Shown here piece after piece: positions 33,040-42,045 of a DNA stretch of 50,951 nt (positions are counted from its first letter, which is position 1; every line of letters begins with the position of its first letter). The stretch is from CAWFKW01 sp964568655 (GTDB taxonomy: Bacteria; Bacteroidota; Ignavibacteria; Tepidaquicellales; OLB5). The notes beneath the pieces were generated by a model. The model was not told the origin of the DNA. It ran no database searches and saw only the letters and a program-made list of their open reading frames with translations. The stretch spans positions 1 to 50,951 of the forward strand of contig CAZMRG010000007.1 in NCBI GenBank assembly GCA_964568655.1, given 5' to 3'. A program made the position numbers and the translations under genes.

Positions 33040-33732
33040 ATGAAAACTATGACTCAACTTAAACTTATTGCAGTTTTGTTTATCTTATTCCCTGTGATTG
33101 CTTTTGCACAAGCCGGTCCTCATTTTTTAGTCGATGGCGGTGAGTCAATTGAAACCGGGACCCACATGAGAGGCAAAGAAGTTCACTATGAAATAAAATT
33201 CAAGAATGACGGCGACTCTGACCTGAAGATTCTGTCTGTTTCAACAAGCTGCGGCTGTTCGACAGCTTTAGCTTCCGACAGCATAATACAGCCCGGCGGT
33301 TCCGGAACGATCAGTTTTACGTTCAACGGAAACGGTATGGGCAAGGTCGCAAAGGGAGTTAACGTTTACACTAATGAAGCTGAAGGAAAGAACCTTCACA
33401 CTATGGTTGTTTCGATGAACATGGTGGACCCCGTTACAATTAATCCTCAGTCAATTATTACCGAGGGAAAAGTTGGCGACGAGCTCACGCAAACAGCGAC
33501 TATTACTAATTTTTACGATAAGCCTATTGTTGTAAATGAAGTCACTTCAAATTCACCGGCTGTTAAAGTGACAAGCGATATGACTACAATTGATCTGCGC
33601 CAAACGGCAACTATTACGATTTCAATAAAGATATATGAAGAATCTGCCGTAAACGCCGCTGCAATAATAAGAACAGATGCAGGTGAATTCCAGATCCCAA
33701 TTCTGGTTGACGTAAAGGCTAAACTGAATTAA
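33040..33732 (+). CDS. Secreted DUF1573 protein with CGC motif
   Basis: 230 residues: signal peptide (ending in AFAQA), then DUF1573, an Ig-like/ASH-type fold, with the hallmark SVSTSCGCSTA (C71, C73) followed by I-x-P-G-x-S-G-T-I-S-F-T-F. A second Ig-like half follows. DUF1573 proteins are envelope proteins of unknown function, often abundant in Bacteroidota. It begins an operon with a rhodanese, a MauE-like protein, a second DUF1573 and a nitrilase. Confidence 0.88.
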   Translation: MKTMTQLKLIAVLFILFPVIAFAQAGPHFLVDGGESIETGTHMRGKEVHYEIKFKNDGDSDLKILSVSTSCGCSTALASDSIIQPGGSGTISFTFNGNGMGKVAKGVNVYTNEAEGKNLHTMVVSMNMVDPVTINPQSIITEGKVGDELTQTATITNFYDKPIVVNEVTSNSPAVKVTSDMTTIDLRQTATITISIKIYEESAVNAAAIIRTDAGEFQIPILVDVKAKLN

Positions 33733-33737
33733 TTGAA

Positions 33738-34448
33738 TTGAACAAAAGGAACTTACTGGAAATTTCCGGCATACTCCTTCTCACGCTTGTTATCGGAGTT
33801 TTGCACAATATTTCAAGCCCGAACAGGATCCATTTTATCGGGCGCGAACAGGTGGTTGATTTTTCTCAAAGCGATAGCCTTATGCTTGAGCTCCACAAAC
33901 AGGATTCTTTACAGCGGGTTGCCGATTCACTTAAGAACAATTCTAATAAACGTGAAGATTCGATAAAGACCGCAAACGAAAAGCATATACAGGATTCGCT
34001 TAAAACCGTGAAGTTTGACTCGGTAAAACATGCTCAGGACTCAGTAAAACATGTTCAGGATTCAATTAAGACGGTAAAAAGCAAGCTGGCTGATTCGGTT
34101 AAATCGAACCCGAATACGCAGAATATTGTTAAACCAATTGATATAAAGCTGGATTTTGCAAAAGCTTTATTTGACAAGAAATACAGATTTATAGATGCCC
34201 GTGATGTTGCAGATTACCAGGCAGGGCATATTCAGGGAGCAATGAATATTGCGTACCACCAGATCGAAAAATACCAGACAGTTCTGGATGGGTTGCCAAA
34301 AGACCAGGTTTATGTATGTTACTGCAGTTCAGCTTGCGATGTGAGTATCGACCTGGCATATGCAATGGCGCATATGGGATTTACTAAGACATATATTTTT
34401 CACGGCGGATGGGATGAATGGAAAGCGGCGGGGTACCCTGCGAATTAA
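33738..34448 (+). CDS. Membrane-anchored rhodanese with a repeat linker
   Basis: 236 residues from a TTG start 5 bp after the DUF1573 gene. An N-terminal hydrophobic helix (about 6-24) anchors it. Then comes a charged linker (about 50-125) of D-S-[LIV]-K repeats such as HAQDSVKHVQDSIKTVK, likely helical, and a rhodanese domain (about 140-236): RFIDARDVADYQAGHI with the CH2A-like motif and the active-site loop C196-S-S-A-C200. Rhodaneses carry persulfide sulfur on the active-site Cys. The topology suggests that the domain is outside the cytoplasm. Confidence 0.88.
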   Translation: MNKRNLLEISGILLLTLVIGVLHNISSPNRIHFIGREQVVDFSQSDSLMLELHKQDSLQRVADSLKNNSNKREDSIKTANEKHIQDSLKTVKFDSVKHAQDSVKHVQDSIKTVKSKLADSVKSNPNTQNIVKPIDIKLDFAKALFDKKYRFIDARDVADYQAGHIQGAMNIAYHQIEKYQTVLDGLPKDQVYVCYCSSACDVSIDLAYAMAHMGFTKTYIFHGGWDEWKAAGYPAN

Positions 34449-34450
34449 TT

Positions 34451-34909
34451 ATGGATAAACTTTTTCAAAATAAATATTTCGTAATTGCCGGACGGTTGTT
34501 CCTTGGCGGGCTGCTTATTTACGCAAGCATCGATAAGATGGCAAACGCGCCTGACTTTTTAAAGATCATCCATAATTATAAGGTTTTGCCCGTCCAGCTC
34601 GAAAATCCATTAGCAATATTTTTGCCATGGCTTGAGTTCCTTACAGGTTTGTTCCTGGTAGTAGGGAAATGGACTAAAAGCTCCTGGCTGCTTTATTCAA
34701 CAATGCTGGTTGTTTTTATTATAGCGCTTTCACAGGCATTGCTTAGGGGACTTGATATTTCCTGCGGATGTTTCAGCGTTGCGCCATCATCAACCTCAAC
34801 GGTTTGGCTGAGAATTATTGAAGATATAGTCATGCTGTTTTTCAGCGTAAACTATTACAGGTTTGCCCCCGGCAGCGAAGCAAAAGAAATTGAATTATCT
34901 AAGAATTAA
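34451..34909 (+). CDS. MauE/DoxX-like four-helix membrane protein
   Basis: 152 residues starting at ATG 34451, 2 bp after the rhodanese stop (an upstream ATG at 34418 lies inside the rhodanese gene). Four hydrophobic helices are seen, with GRLFLGGLLIYASIDKM in the first and the DISCGCF motif (C105, C107) before the fourth helix. This is typical of MauE-related proteins, which support disulfide formation in methylamine dehydrogenase and elsewhere accompany thiol-redox proteins. Confidence 0.88.
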   Translation: MDKLFQNKYFVIAGRLFLGGLLIYASIDKMANAPDFLKIIHNYKVLPVQLENPLAIFLPWLEFLTGLFLVVGKWTKSSWLLYSTMLVVFIIALSQALLRGLDISCGCFSVAPSSTSTVWLRIIEDIVMLFFSVNYYRFAPGSEAKEIELSKN

Positions 34910-34922
34910 ATTATAACTGACT

Positions 34923-35363
34923 ATGAAGGGATTAAATTTTAAAAAAATCAGCTTTTTTACATTCGGTCTTATACTCGTAGTTGCGTTTTCAGCGTTCCTT
35001 GTTAAAAAGAACCTGGGTGACCCGAGAGTATTTGCGCCTATCATGGCATTTGACCAGGAAAAACTAGACCTTGGCGACGTACAGCAGGGACCGAAAGTGA
35101 ACGGTGAGTTTAGTTTCACAAATAAAGGGGCAAATGTTCTTATCATCAAAAACATCGTGCCTTCGTGCGGCTGCACTGGCGTTGTTCAGGATGAAAAGAA
35201 AGAGTATCAACCGGGTGAATCAGGCAAAATTAAGTTCACTTTTAATACAGAAGGCCGCGTCGGTAAAAACGAAAAAACCATAACGGTTGAAACAAATGAA
35301 CCCAAGGATTTTAAGAGACCTGTAATGTTTACAGTGAATATTATTCCGCCGGAAACTAAATAG
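34923..35363 (+). CDS. Membrane-anchored DUF1573 protein with CGC motif
   Basis: 146 residues: an N-terminal transmembrane anchor (about 8-27), then one DUF1573 domain with IVPSCGCTGV (C82, C84), P-G-E-S-G-K-I-K-F-T-F and T-V-E-T-N-E-P. It is a shorter relative of the operon's first gene. The CGC pair may be a redox-active or metal-binding site. It is 13 bp after the MauE-like gene. Confidence 0.88.
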   Translation: MKGLNFKKISFFTFGLILVVAFSAFLVKKNLGDPRVFAPIMAFDQEKLDLGDVQQGPKVNGEFSFTNKGANVLIIKNIVPSCGCTGVVQDEKKEYQPGESGKIKFTFNTEGRVGKNEKTITVETNEPKDFKRPVMFTVNIIPPETK

Positions 35364-35364
35364 G

Positions 35365-36168
35365 ATGAAGGTCGGCTATTTGCAGTTCAGGCCTGAATTT
35401 GGCAAACCCAAAGAAAATATCCGCCGGATATCCCGGCTGATAAAAGATAAAAGTTTTGATCTGCTTGTATTGCCCGAGTTAGCTAACTCGGGCTATTTAT
35501 TTTCTTCAATAGAAGAACTTGAAAAAACTTCGGAAGAAATCCCTGACGGCCCGTTTTGCAAAGCCCTGATGAAAATGTGCGCAGATAAGAACGCGTATAT
35601 TGTCTCCGGGATTTGCGAGAAATACCAGAACAAATTTTACAACTCAGCCATTCTTGTCAGGCCCGACGGCAAGATAATTACATACAGAAAAATACATCTT
35701 TATTACGATGAAAAGCTGTGGTTCGAGCCCGGGAACATATTTCTTCAGGCTCAGGAAATAACATCAGATTCGTTTGGGACAGTAAATATCGGTATGATGA
35801 TATGCTATGACTGGATATATCCAGAAACCGCCAGGACGCTTGCTATGAAAGGCGCGCAGATAATCTGCCACCCGTCTAACCTGGTAATGCCGTATTGCCA
35901 GAGCGCTATGTATGCAAGAGCTATTGAGAACCATGTATTTACTATTACAGCCAACAGGATAGGCAGCGAAGCGAACAAAAATAAAAATCTTATGTTTACC
36001 GGTGGCAGCGTTATTGTCTCGCCATTTGGAGAGTATCTTGGCAGGGCGCCTGTGGAAGAGGAAGAGTGTTTTATTGTCGATATCGACCCGTCTGTTGCTC
36101 TGGATAAGAATATCAATCCTCAAAACAACTTATTTGACGACCGCAGAGAAGAATTCTATTTCAGCTGA
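35365..36168 (+). CDS. Carbon-nitrogen hydrolase (nitrilase superfamily)
   Basis: 267 residues. The Glu-Lys-Cys triad is present: E38 in LPELANSG, K109 in YRKIHLY, C147 in MMICYDWIYPE. This is a cytoplasmic amidase-like fold without signal peptide. The specific branch (omega-amidase, formamidase, aliphatic amidase or other) is unclear. It starts 1 bp after the DUF1573 stop, so it is the last gene of the operon. Confidence 0.9.
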   Translation: MKVGYLQFRPEFGKPKENIRRISRLIKDKSFDLLVLPELANSGYLFSSIEELEKTSEEIPDGPFCKALMKMCADKNAYIVSGICEKYQNKFYNSAILVRPDGKIITYRKIHLYYDEKLWFEPGNIFLQAQEITSDSFGTVNIGMMICYDWIYPETARTLAMKGAQIICHPSNLVMPYCQSAMYARAIENHVFTITANRIGSEANKNKNLMFTGGSVIVSPFGEYLGRAPVEEEECFIVDIDPSVALDKNINPQNNLFDDRREEFYFS

Positions 36169-36203
36169 AATAGAAACAATTCTTTTTAACCAAAAATCTT
36201 TAT

Positions 36204-36737
36204 TTAATTCCTTCTCCAATCAATATAATCGCCTTCTTTTATTTTGTACTTATCCATAAACCCCCCGTTCACTTCAACTACATAAAGGCATGGTTTCACT
36301 GACTGCAAATCAGATTCGTCCAGCGGTTTCGCATTTTTGTGGATCTTAATTATTTTCTTCTTAGCGTCCACAAAAATAATATCAAGCGGGATCAGCGTGT
36401 TCTTCATGTAAAATTCCTGCAGCTCTTCCTTGTCAAAAATAAATAACATTCCCTGGTTCTCTTCCATTTGCTCCCTGAACATCAAACCTAAAAAGCGTTT
36501 CTCATCAGTATCCGCAATTTCAACGTCTATTCCTTTTATGAGTTTCTTTGTAGAGTCCTGAAAGTATGCTTCGCCCTGTTTTACAAAATTTATTTTAGGA
36601 AGATCCTGTTTTTTTGTCGTATCTATCTTAATATCATCGCTGTCTTTCTTGCATACAACGTTAACGAAAAGAGCCAGCGACAGGAATGAATAAGTGAATA
36701 TTTTTGTTACCCGGTATTTCCAGCAAGGAACATTCAT
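36204..36737 (-). CDS. DUF192 lipoprotein
   Basis: 177 residues. An N-terminal hydrophobic segment with a possible lipobox (FVNVVC) is followed by the DUF192 domain with VEIADTDEKRFLGLMFRE, GMLFIFDKEE and MKNTLIPLDIIFVD and an ending KEGDYIDW. DUF192 proteins are small secreted beta-barrel-like proteins of unknown function. It follows uvrB by 4 bp in the minus-strand operon. Confidence 0.88.
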   Translation of the reverse strand: MNVPCWKYRVTKIFTYSFLSLALFVNVVCKKDSDDIKIDTTKKQDLPKINFVKQGEAYFQDSTKKLIKGIDVEIADTDEKRFLGLMFREQMEENQGMLFIFDKEELQEFYMKNTLIPLDIIFVDAKKKIIKIHKNAKPLDESDLQSVKPCLYVVEVNGGFMDKYKIKEGDYIDWRRN

Positions 36738-36741
36738 AATA

Positions 36742-38760
36742 TTAATTTTCCAGCCTGTTGATTTCGTCCCTTATTTCTGCAGCGCGTTCAAATTCAAGGT
36801 CCTTTGCGGCCTCTATCATTTGCTTACGCAGCTGGTTGATAAAATCTTTTCTCTCATCAGGATTTAGCTTGCTTTGAATTGGCTCGGTTAGCATAGTAAG
36901 GCTTGTTGTCTTCAAATCTCTTTTCTTTTTCTTAGGATCCTTATTCCTTGAGTCGGCTACAATAGTAGAGCTCATTATCTCTTCAAAAGTCTTGTAAATA
37001 GTCTTCGGATTTATTCCGTGAGCTGTATTATATTCTTCCTGAATTTTCCTTCTTCTTGTCGTTTCTTTTATTACTTTATCCATCGAATTTGTCACTTTAT
37101 CGGCATAAAGTATAACAAGCCCGTTTACATTCCTCGCCGTTCTGCCGGCAGTCTGCATTAACGATTTTTCGGAACGCAGGAAGCCTTCTTTATCGGCGTC
37201 TATTATCGCAACCAGCGATACCTCAGGCAGATCAAGGCCTTCTCTGAGCAGGTTCACGCCAACAAGCACGTCAAAATTTCCAAGTCTCAGATCCCTGAGT
37301 ATTTCAACCCTGTCAAGCGATTCTATTTCAGAATGAATATACCTCACTCTGATGCCTATTCCAATCAGGTAATCTGTAAGGTCCTCGCTCATACGTTTGG
37401 TTAACGTTGTTACAAGCACGCGTTCTTTCTTTGCTGAGCGCGTTCTGATCTCGTTTATCAGGTCGTCTATCTGGTTCTTTACCGGCCTTACTTCTATTGC
37501 CGGGTCAAGCAAGCCTGTAGGACGTATTATCTGCTCAACAACAACGCCGCCCGATTTTTGAAGTTCATATTCAGAAGGCGTTGCGCTTGCAAAAATTACC
37601 TGGTTAACCATTGATTCCCATTCCGCAAATTTCATCGGGCGGTTATCCAGCGCAGAAGGCAGACGGAACCCATAATCTATCAGAGTCTGCTTCCTCTGCC
37701 TGTCGCCGTTGTACATTCCGTTTATCTGCGGCACAGATACATGCGACTCATCCACTATCAGTAAAAAATCTTTTGGATAATAATCAAACAAACATGATGG
37801 GCGCGAACCTGGCTCCCTTTGGTCAATGTGCCTCGAATAATTTTCAATCCCTGTGCAGTATCCGACTTCCTGAATCATCTCTAAGTCGAAATTTGTTCTT
37901 TGTTCCAGCCGCATCGCTTCAACAAGCTTGCCTTCTTTTTCCAGTCTGCCGGTTTGTTCCAAAAGCTCTCTCCTGATGTCGCGAACAGCCTTTTCCATTT
38001 TCTCAGGCGATGTAACAAAATATTTTGCAGGGTATATCGTAACTCTTTCGTCAACCCCGGTTATTTCTCCTGACTTACGGTCAAAATAAAATAAATTCTC
38101 TATTGAATCGTCAAATAGTTCAATCCTTATCGCATTGTTATCTTCACTTGCAGGCACAAGGTCTATCACGTCTCCGTGAACGCGGAAAGTACCGCGCTTA
38201 AATTCAAAATCATTTCTTACGTAATGAATGTTGATAAGGTTGTTCAAAAGCTCTTTGCGGTTGATCTTTTGTCCGCGCGCAAGCCTCATGACCTGGTCTG
38301 CGTAATCCTGCGGTGTGCCAATTCCGTATATGCATGATACAGATGCAATAATTATTACATCGTCTCTGCCTTCCAGCAGGGCAGTAGTGGCGCGTAACCT
38401 AAGCCTGTCTATTTCTTCGTTTATAGAAAGGTCCTTCGCTATATAAGTATCTGTGGACGGGATGTATGATTCAGGCTGGTAATAATCATAATAGCTGATG
38501 AAAAACTCAACTTTGTTGGCCGGAAAGTAATTCTTGAACTCGCCGTAAAGCTGCGCTGCAAGCGTTTTGTTATGCGACATGATCAGCGTAGGCTTGTTTA
38601 TGTTCTTGATAACGTTCGATAAAGTATATGTCTTGCCCGAACCCGTTACGCCAAGCAGCGTCTGGTATTTATCGCCCCTCTTAACGCCCTCGGTTAATTC
38701 TTTTATTGCTTTGGGCTGGTCTCCTGAGGGTTTATAATCTGATTCTAACTTAAATTTCAT
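36742..38760 (-). CDS. uvrB: Excinuclease ABC subunit B (UvrB)
   Basis: 672 residues, full length. Walker A GVTGSGKT is at residues 37-44, the beta-hairpin that probes DNA is YYDYYQPESYIP, the helicase motif II is DESH, the C-terminal helicase half has QTAGRTARN, and the last residues form a UVR motif (LRKQMIEAAKDLEFERAAE) that binds UvrA/UvrC. It acts in nucleotide excision repair. The start overlaps the PBP4-like gene by 4 bp. Confidence 0.98.
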   Translation of the reverse strand: MKFKLESDYKPSGDQPKAIKELTEGVKRGDKYQTLLGVTGSGKTYTLSNVIKNINKPTLIMSHNKTLAAQLYGEFKNYFPANKVEFFISYYDYYQPESYIPSTDTYIAKDLSINEEIDRLRLRATTALLEGRDDVIIIASVSCIYGIGTPQDYADQVMRLARGQKINRKELLNNLINIHYVRNDFEFKRGTFRVHGDVIDLVPASEDNNAIRIELFDDSIENLFYFDRKSGEITGVDERVTIYPAKYFVTSPEKMEKAVRDIRRELLEQTGRLEKEGKLVEAMRLEQRTNFDLEMIQEVGYCTGIENYSRHIDQREPGSRPSCLFDYYPKDFLLIVDESHVSVPQINGMYNGDRQRKQTLIDYGFRLPSALDNRPMKFAEWESMVNQVIFASATPSEYELQKSGGVVVEQIIRPTGLLDPAIEVRPVKNQIDDLINEIRTRSAKKERVLVTTLTKRMSEDLTDYLIGIGIRVRYIHSEIESLDRVEILRDLRLGNFDVLVGVNLLREGLDLPEVSLVAIIDADKEGFLRSEKSLMQTAGRTARNVNGLVILYADKVTNSMDKVIKETTRRRKIQEEYNTAHGINPKTIYKTFEEIMSSTIVADSRNKDPKKKKRDLKTTSLTMLTEPIQSKLNPDERKDFINQLRKQMIEAAKDLEFERAAEIRDEINRLEN

Positions 38761-39992
38761 TTTCCTGAAAATCCCGCCAGCGTTTCGCAGAACGTATCCT
38801 GCACGCTGCGCATACTGTTTGCATTTCCGCCAAACCCGTTCATTACTATAAAGAATAATAACACTTCGTTGTCTTTATCAATCACATATCCTGTAAGCGA
38901 GCTGACGCCGTTTAAAGTTCCTGTTTTTCCGTATACATTTCCTTCGGCCTGGGTGCCGATCATCCTGTTCCTGAGTGTGCCTTCTTTGCCTGCAATAGAT
39001 AGCGCGTTCATAAAATAATCGAATAAGAACCGGTCATCATACATATACTTGAGCACTTTCATATACATATCGGCGTTGACTTTATTATACCTTGTCAGGC
39101 CGGAACCTTCCAGTATTTCATACGAATACCTGTCTACGCCTAATTCTGTCAGGAAAGATTGAATTGCTTCCTGGCCTTTTGAAATAGTACCCGGTGAATC
39201 TTTGTATTTTGCGCCAACCAGCTTGAACATTGTGATAGCGCTATGGTTATCGCTTTCTTTGCACATATTTGAAAGCACGTCATAAATAGTATGGCTGAAT
39301 TTGGCGATCTCTTTTGAGCCTTTCGGGGTAGTTCCTTCAATTATAGTCCCATCCATCTTCACGCCGCCTGATGTGAGGTTGCCTGCCAGTTCATTTGCAG
39401 CGCTTAGCGCGGGATTCCTGCTCTTATTCTTATTAAACGCCAGCGCATTTACTAACGGCCAGTATGATGGGCCTGTATCGCCTTTATATGAATTTGACAG
39501 AGTGTAATAATCGTTGTCAAAAAAAGACTCATCTGCTATAATATTTCCTGTTATTTCCTTGATCCCCAATTTCAACAGGTTGTCAGAAAGGTCTTTAAGG
39601 TCGACGGAACTGAAGTCCGGATCGCCGAATCCTTTGATATAAAGATTCCCGTTTATTATCCCTTCTTTCATATTGTAGTCATCTGTATACACAATCGTGC
39701 TCAGGTTGTAGCTTTGTCCAAGCTTGCTGAGCGAGCACGCCGCGGTTATTAGCTTAGTTATCGACGCGGGAATCACTTCGGTTTCCGGCTTATATTCATA
39801 AAGCGTCTTATTGAGATCGGCATGCATAACTTTTGCGCAAACAGTGATCCCGGATTCCCTGACAGGGGCGATAACGGAATCAAGTTCCTGCTGAAGTAAC
39901 TCGACTCTGGACTCTTTTATCTGTCCAAATACTAAAGACTGAAATAAAAATATTAAGGTTAAGAGAAAAAGAAGCGCTTTCTTTTGCTTCAT
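38757..39992 (-). CDS. dacB: D-alanyl-D-alanine carboxypeptidase/endopeptidase, S13 (PBP4/DacB)
   Basis: 411 residues starting at ATG 39992, which gives a normal signal peptide (MKQKKALLFLLTLIFLFQSL); the frame continues open upstream into the palindromic element and the N gap, but that part is not a signal peptide. Class C PBP motifs: SxxK in PASITKLITA, SDN in KESDNHSA and KTG in VYGKTGTLNG. It trims peptidoglycan cross-links in the periplasm. Confidence 0.94.
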   Translation of the reverse strand: MKQKKALLFLLTLIFLFQSLVFGQIKESRVELLQQELDSVIAPVRESGITVCAKVMHADLNKTLYEYKPETEVIPASITKLITAACSLSKLGQSYNLSTIVYTDDYNMKEGIINGNLYIKGFGDPDFSSVDLKDLSDNLLKLGIKEITGNIIADESFFDNDYYTLSNSYKGDTGPSYWPLVNALAFNKNKSRNPALSAANELAGNLTSGGVKMDGTIIEGTTPKGSKEIAKFSHTIYDVLSNMCKESDNHSAITMFKLVGAKYKDSPGTISKGQEAIQSFLTELGVDRYSYEILEGSGLTRYNKVNADMYMKVLKYMYDDRFLFDYFMNALSIAGKEGTLRNRMIGTQAEGNVYGKTGTLNGVSSLTGYVIDKDNEVLLFFIVMNGFGGNANSMRSVQDTFCETLAGFSGK

Positions 39993-40060
39993 AGGCTGAT
40001 GATATAAATTAATTTTTAGCTTAATATTTATTTTAGGATTTTTCAGAGCGCATGTTTTTA

Positions 40061-40210
40061 CCTCACCCCGTCCTAACGNNNNNNNNNNNNNNNNNNNNNN
40101 NNNNNNNNNNNNNNNNNNNNNNNNNNNNNNNNNNNNNNNNNNNNNNNNNNNNNNNNNNNNNNNNNNNNNNNNNNNNNNGGGGAAGCGCACCATTGGTGCG
40201 CGGGGTGAGG
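40061..40210. repeat. Palindromic mini-element split by an assembly gap
   Basis: CCTCACCCC at 40061 and GGGGTGAGG at 40202-40210 are the inverted ends of the same family as 28348-28422. The inner part on the right shows GCGCACC-att-GGTGCGC. The middle is missing (N at 40079-40178), so true length is unknown. Confidence 0.75.
40079..40178. other. Assembly gap, 100 N
   Basis: Exactly 100 N, the usual scaffold placeholder. It lies inside the palindromic mini-element, and the real sequence length there is unknown. Confidence 0.98.
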
Positions 40211-40215
40211 ATCAT

Positions 40216-41031
40216 TTATTTAATAATTTTTTTCGCTTCGTTCCAGATACCGTCCATTTCTTCGAGGTTTGATTCGGTAATTTTTTTGCCTCTTTTTTCA
40301 AGCTCAGATTCTATGTGCCTGAAACGTTTTATATACTTATCGATCGTGCTGCGCAGCGCATTTTCAGGATTAATATTCAGGTGCCTGGAATAGTTAACCA
40401 GCGCGAAAAGTATATCGCCCAACTCTTCTTCCAAATGTTCTGCGTCTTCCTCGCTCAGTTTGCCTGTTGATTCTTTTTTCTTCTCAGCCGCTTCTTTGAA
40501 CTCGTTAATCTCTTCCGTTACTTTTTTAAAAGCCTGCTCGCTTGTCGGCCAGTCAAAACCTACCTTTGAGGATTTTTCCTGCAGCCTGAATGCCCTTGTA
40601 AGCGAAGGAAGCTCTTTTGGCACGCCGTCAAGCAGCGACTTCCTTCCTTCGGTCATCTTAATATGTTCCCAGTTCCTTAAAACATCTTTTGTGCCTGTTA
40701 CAACTACATCTCCGAACACGTGCGGGTGGCGTGTTATCAGCTTATGATTAATAGCTTCGATAACATCCTTCAAGTCAAAATTACCGTCGCCTTCCGCAAT
40801 TACAGCGTTAAACGCCACATGCAGAAGCAAATCGCCCAGTTCTTTCTTTAGATCTACAAAATTCTTTTCATCAATCGCTTCCAGAACCTCGTAAACTTCT
40901 TCCAATATTAGATGCCTTATGGAATCATGTGTCTGCTCCCTGTCCCACGGGCATTCATTTCTGAGCCGTTTCACTATGGATACGAACTCATCAAACTCTT
41001 TTACCGGGTTCTCTTTTTTGAAATGATGCAC
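40216..41031 (-). CDS. mazG: Nucleoside triphosphate pyrophosphohydrolase MazG
   Basis: Two MazG all-alpha domains: the first has CPWDREQTHDS and EEVYE...ELGDLLLHV, and the second has EINEF...EEELGDILFALVNYSR. MazG hydrolyses canonical and non-canonical NTPs. I chose the GTG at 41031 (271 residues); the frame also extends to a TTG at 41061, which overlaps a minus-strand TAATTTTG that reads as a -7 promoter element. Ends inside the region near the palindromic element. Confidence 0.93.
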   Translation of the reverse strand: MHHFKKENPVKEFDEFVSIVKRLRNECPWDREQTHDSIRHLILEEVYEVLEAIDEKNFVDLKKELGDLLLHVAFNAVIAEGDGNFDLKDVIEAINHKLITRHPHVFGDVVVTGTKDVLRNWEHIKMTEGRKSLLDGVPKELPSLTRAFRLQEKSSKVGFDWPTSEQAFKKVTEEINEFKEAAEKKKESTGKLSEEDAEHLEEELGDILFALVNYSRHLNINPENALRSTIDKYIKRFRHIESELEKRGKKITESNLEEMDGIWNEAKKIIK

Positions 41032-41115
41032 TTTTTTATTTTCTATTTGGTTTAATTGCAAAATTAAACAATTATTATCCTACAAAAAAGCCCGAACGTA
41101 TTTTTTTAAGGATTT

Positions 41116-41135
41116 ATCCCCGCGGAAGCGGGGAT
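41116..41135. repeat. REP palindrome (ATCCCCGC-ggaa-GCGGGGAT)
   Basis: Perfect 8-bp arms between mazG and the terminator at 41178. Confidence 0.8.
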
Positions 41136-41177
41136 TCCATTGGGAGAAGAGGGGGTTAAAACGTTTCTGTTCATAAA

Positions 41178-41214
41178 AAAACCTGACAGCCCTCAAAGCT
41201 CTGTCAGGTTTTTA
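41178..41214. terminator. Bidirectional-looking terminator of the lipoprotein gene
   Basis: ACCTGACAG...CTGTCAGGT stem with an 11-nt loop, A-run on the left and TTTTT on the right. It lies just after the stop (41230) of the minus-strand lipoprotein gene. Confidence 0.8.
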
Positions 41215-41229
41215 TGAATAAAAAAATAA

Positions 41230-42030
41230 TTATTGAGAACTGAATAATTTTCTGTCAAACCCTGGCTCATAAATAACTGGCACATGGGCGAAATTAAAAG
41301 CAAAAGGCCGTGATCTTAATTCAACCAAACCAACCGGGTTATTCGGATATGCAGCAACAGTATATCCTACATAATAATCCAGGAATATGCTTGCATCCAC
41401 AGGCTGCCCGGAATAAGTACCTGAAACGTTTGCGTTCATTTCAATCCTATAACAGTATATTGTTTGGGCTGTTGGTCCAGTTGTTGTAATTGTTGTGCTA
41501 TCTGCAATTTGGCCTGTCAATGGACCTGTAAAAATAACGCTTCCATATCCAGGTAAACTGATTGTATAATTAATATTACCTATAGTGTATGTCGTTTTGC
41601 GGGTTTTTGTGAAATCGCCGATCAAATCCCATGTTGGCGACTGGTTTGTATCAATCAGTCTTTTGATGCCATATTGATAATAATACCCTGCCGGGTCATA
41701 TCTTACGTAATATAAGTCAGGCGTAGATTGTTGTGTGTTTGAGTCAACAGTTGTACCTAAAAACGGATAACAATTTTGTCCGCTTATAACAGTAAGGTTT
41801 TGAACCATGTCTGTTGAAATTCTATGAGTAGGCAACGATCCTCCCGCAGCTAATAATGAGTCGGTAGAATACACAAATGTTGCCCCCGTCTTAAAAGTAA
41901 AAGTGGGGGGCCAGCCGCCTGCTGAATTGCTGCTTGTCGAGGTGTCGTCTGTGCCGCACCCGTTCAACAATGATACAGATAGAATCACCATGAGCGATAA
42001 AATTGAAACTAAGTATTTGGTTTGTTTCAT
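41230..42030 (-). CDS. Hypothetical lipoprotein
   Basis: 266 residues: a lipoprotein signal with lipobox LLNGC, a low-complexity Ser/Thr linker (TDDTSTSSNSAGG) and a beta-rich domain with many Tyr/Thr/Gly residues (TYTIGNINYTISLPGYG). I do not recognise a family. It starts 15 bp after the outer-membrane-type gene at 42046 and may be cotranscribed with it; the terminator at 41178 ends the unit. Confidence 0.8.
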   Translation of the reverse strand: MKQTKYLVSILSLMVILSVSLLNGCGTDDTSTSSNSAGGWPPTFTFKTGATFVYSTDSLLAAGGSLPTHRISTDMVQNLTVISGQNCYPFLGTTVDSNTQQSTPDLYYVRYDPAGYYYQYGIKRLIDTNQSPTWDLIGDFTKTRKTTYTIGNINYTISLPGYGSVIFTGPLTGQIADSTTITTTGPTAQTIYCYRIEMNANVSGTYSGQPVDASIFLDYYVGYTVAAYPNNPVGLVELRSRPFAFNFAHVPVIYEPGFDRKLFSSQ

Positions 42031-42045
42031 ATTGTTATTTTTGAT

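Noticed and set aside
40052..40393. Reading frames through the N gap on both strands
   Set aside because: They include 33 or so undefined residues and repeat sequence; the carboxypeptidase starts at 39992 and mazG covers the rest.
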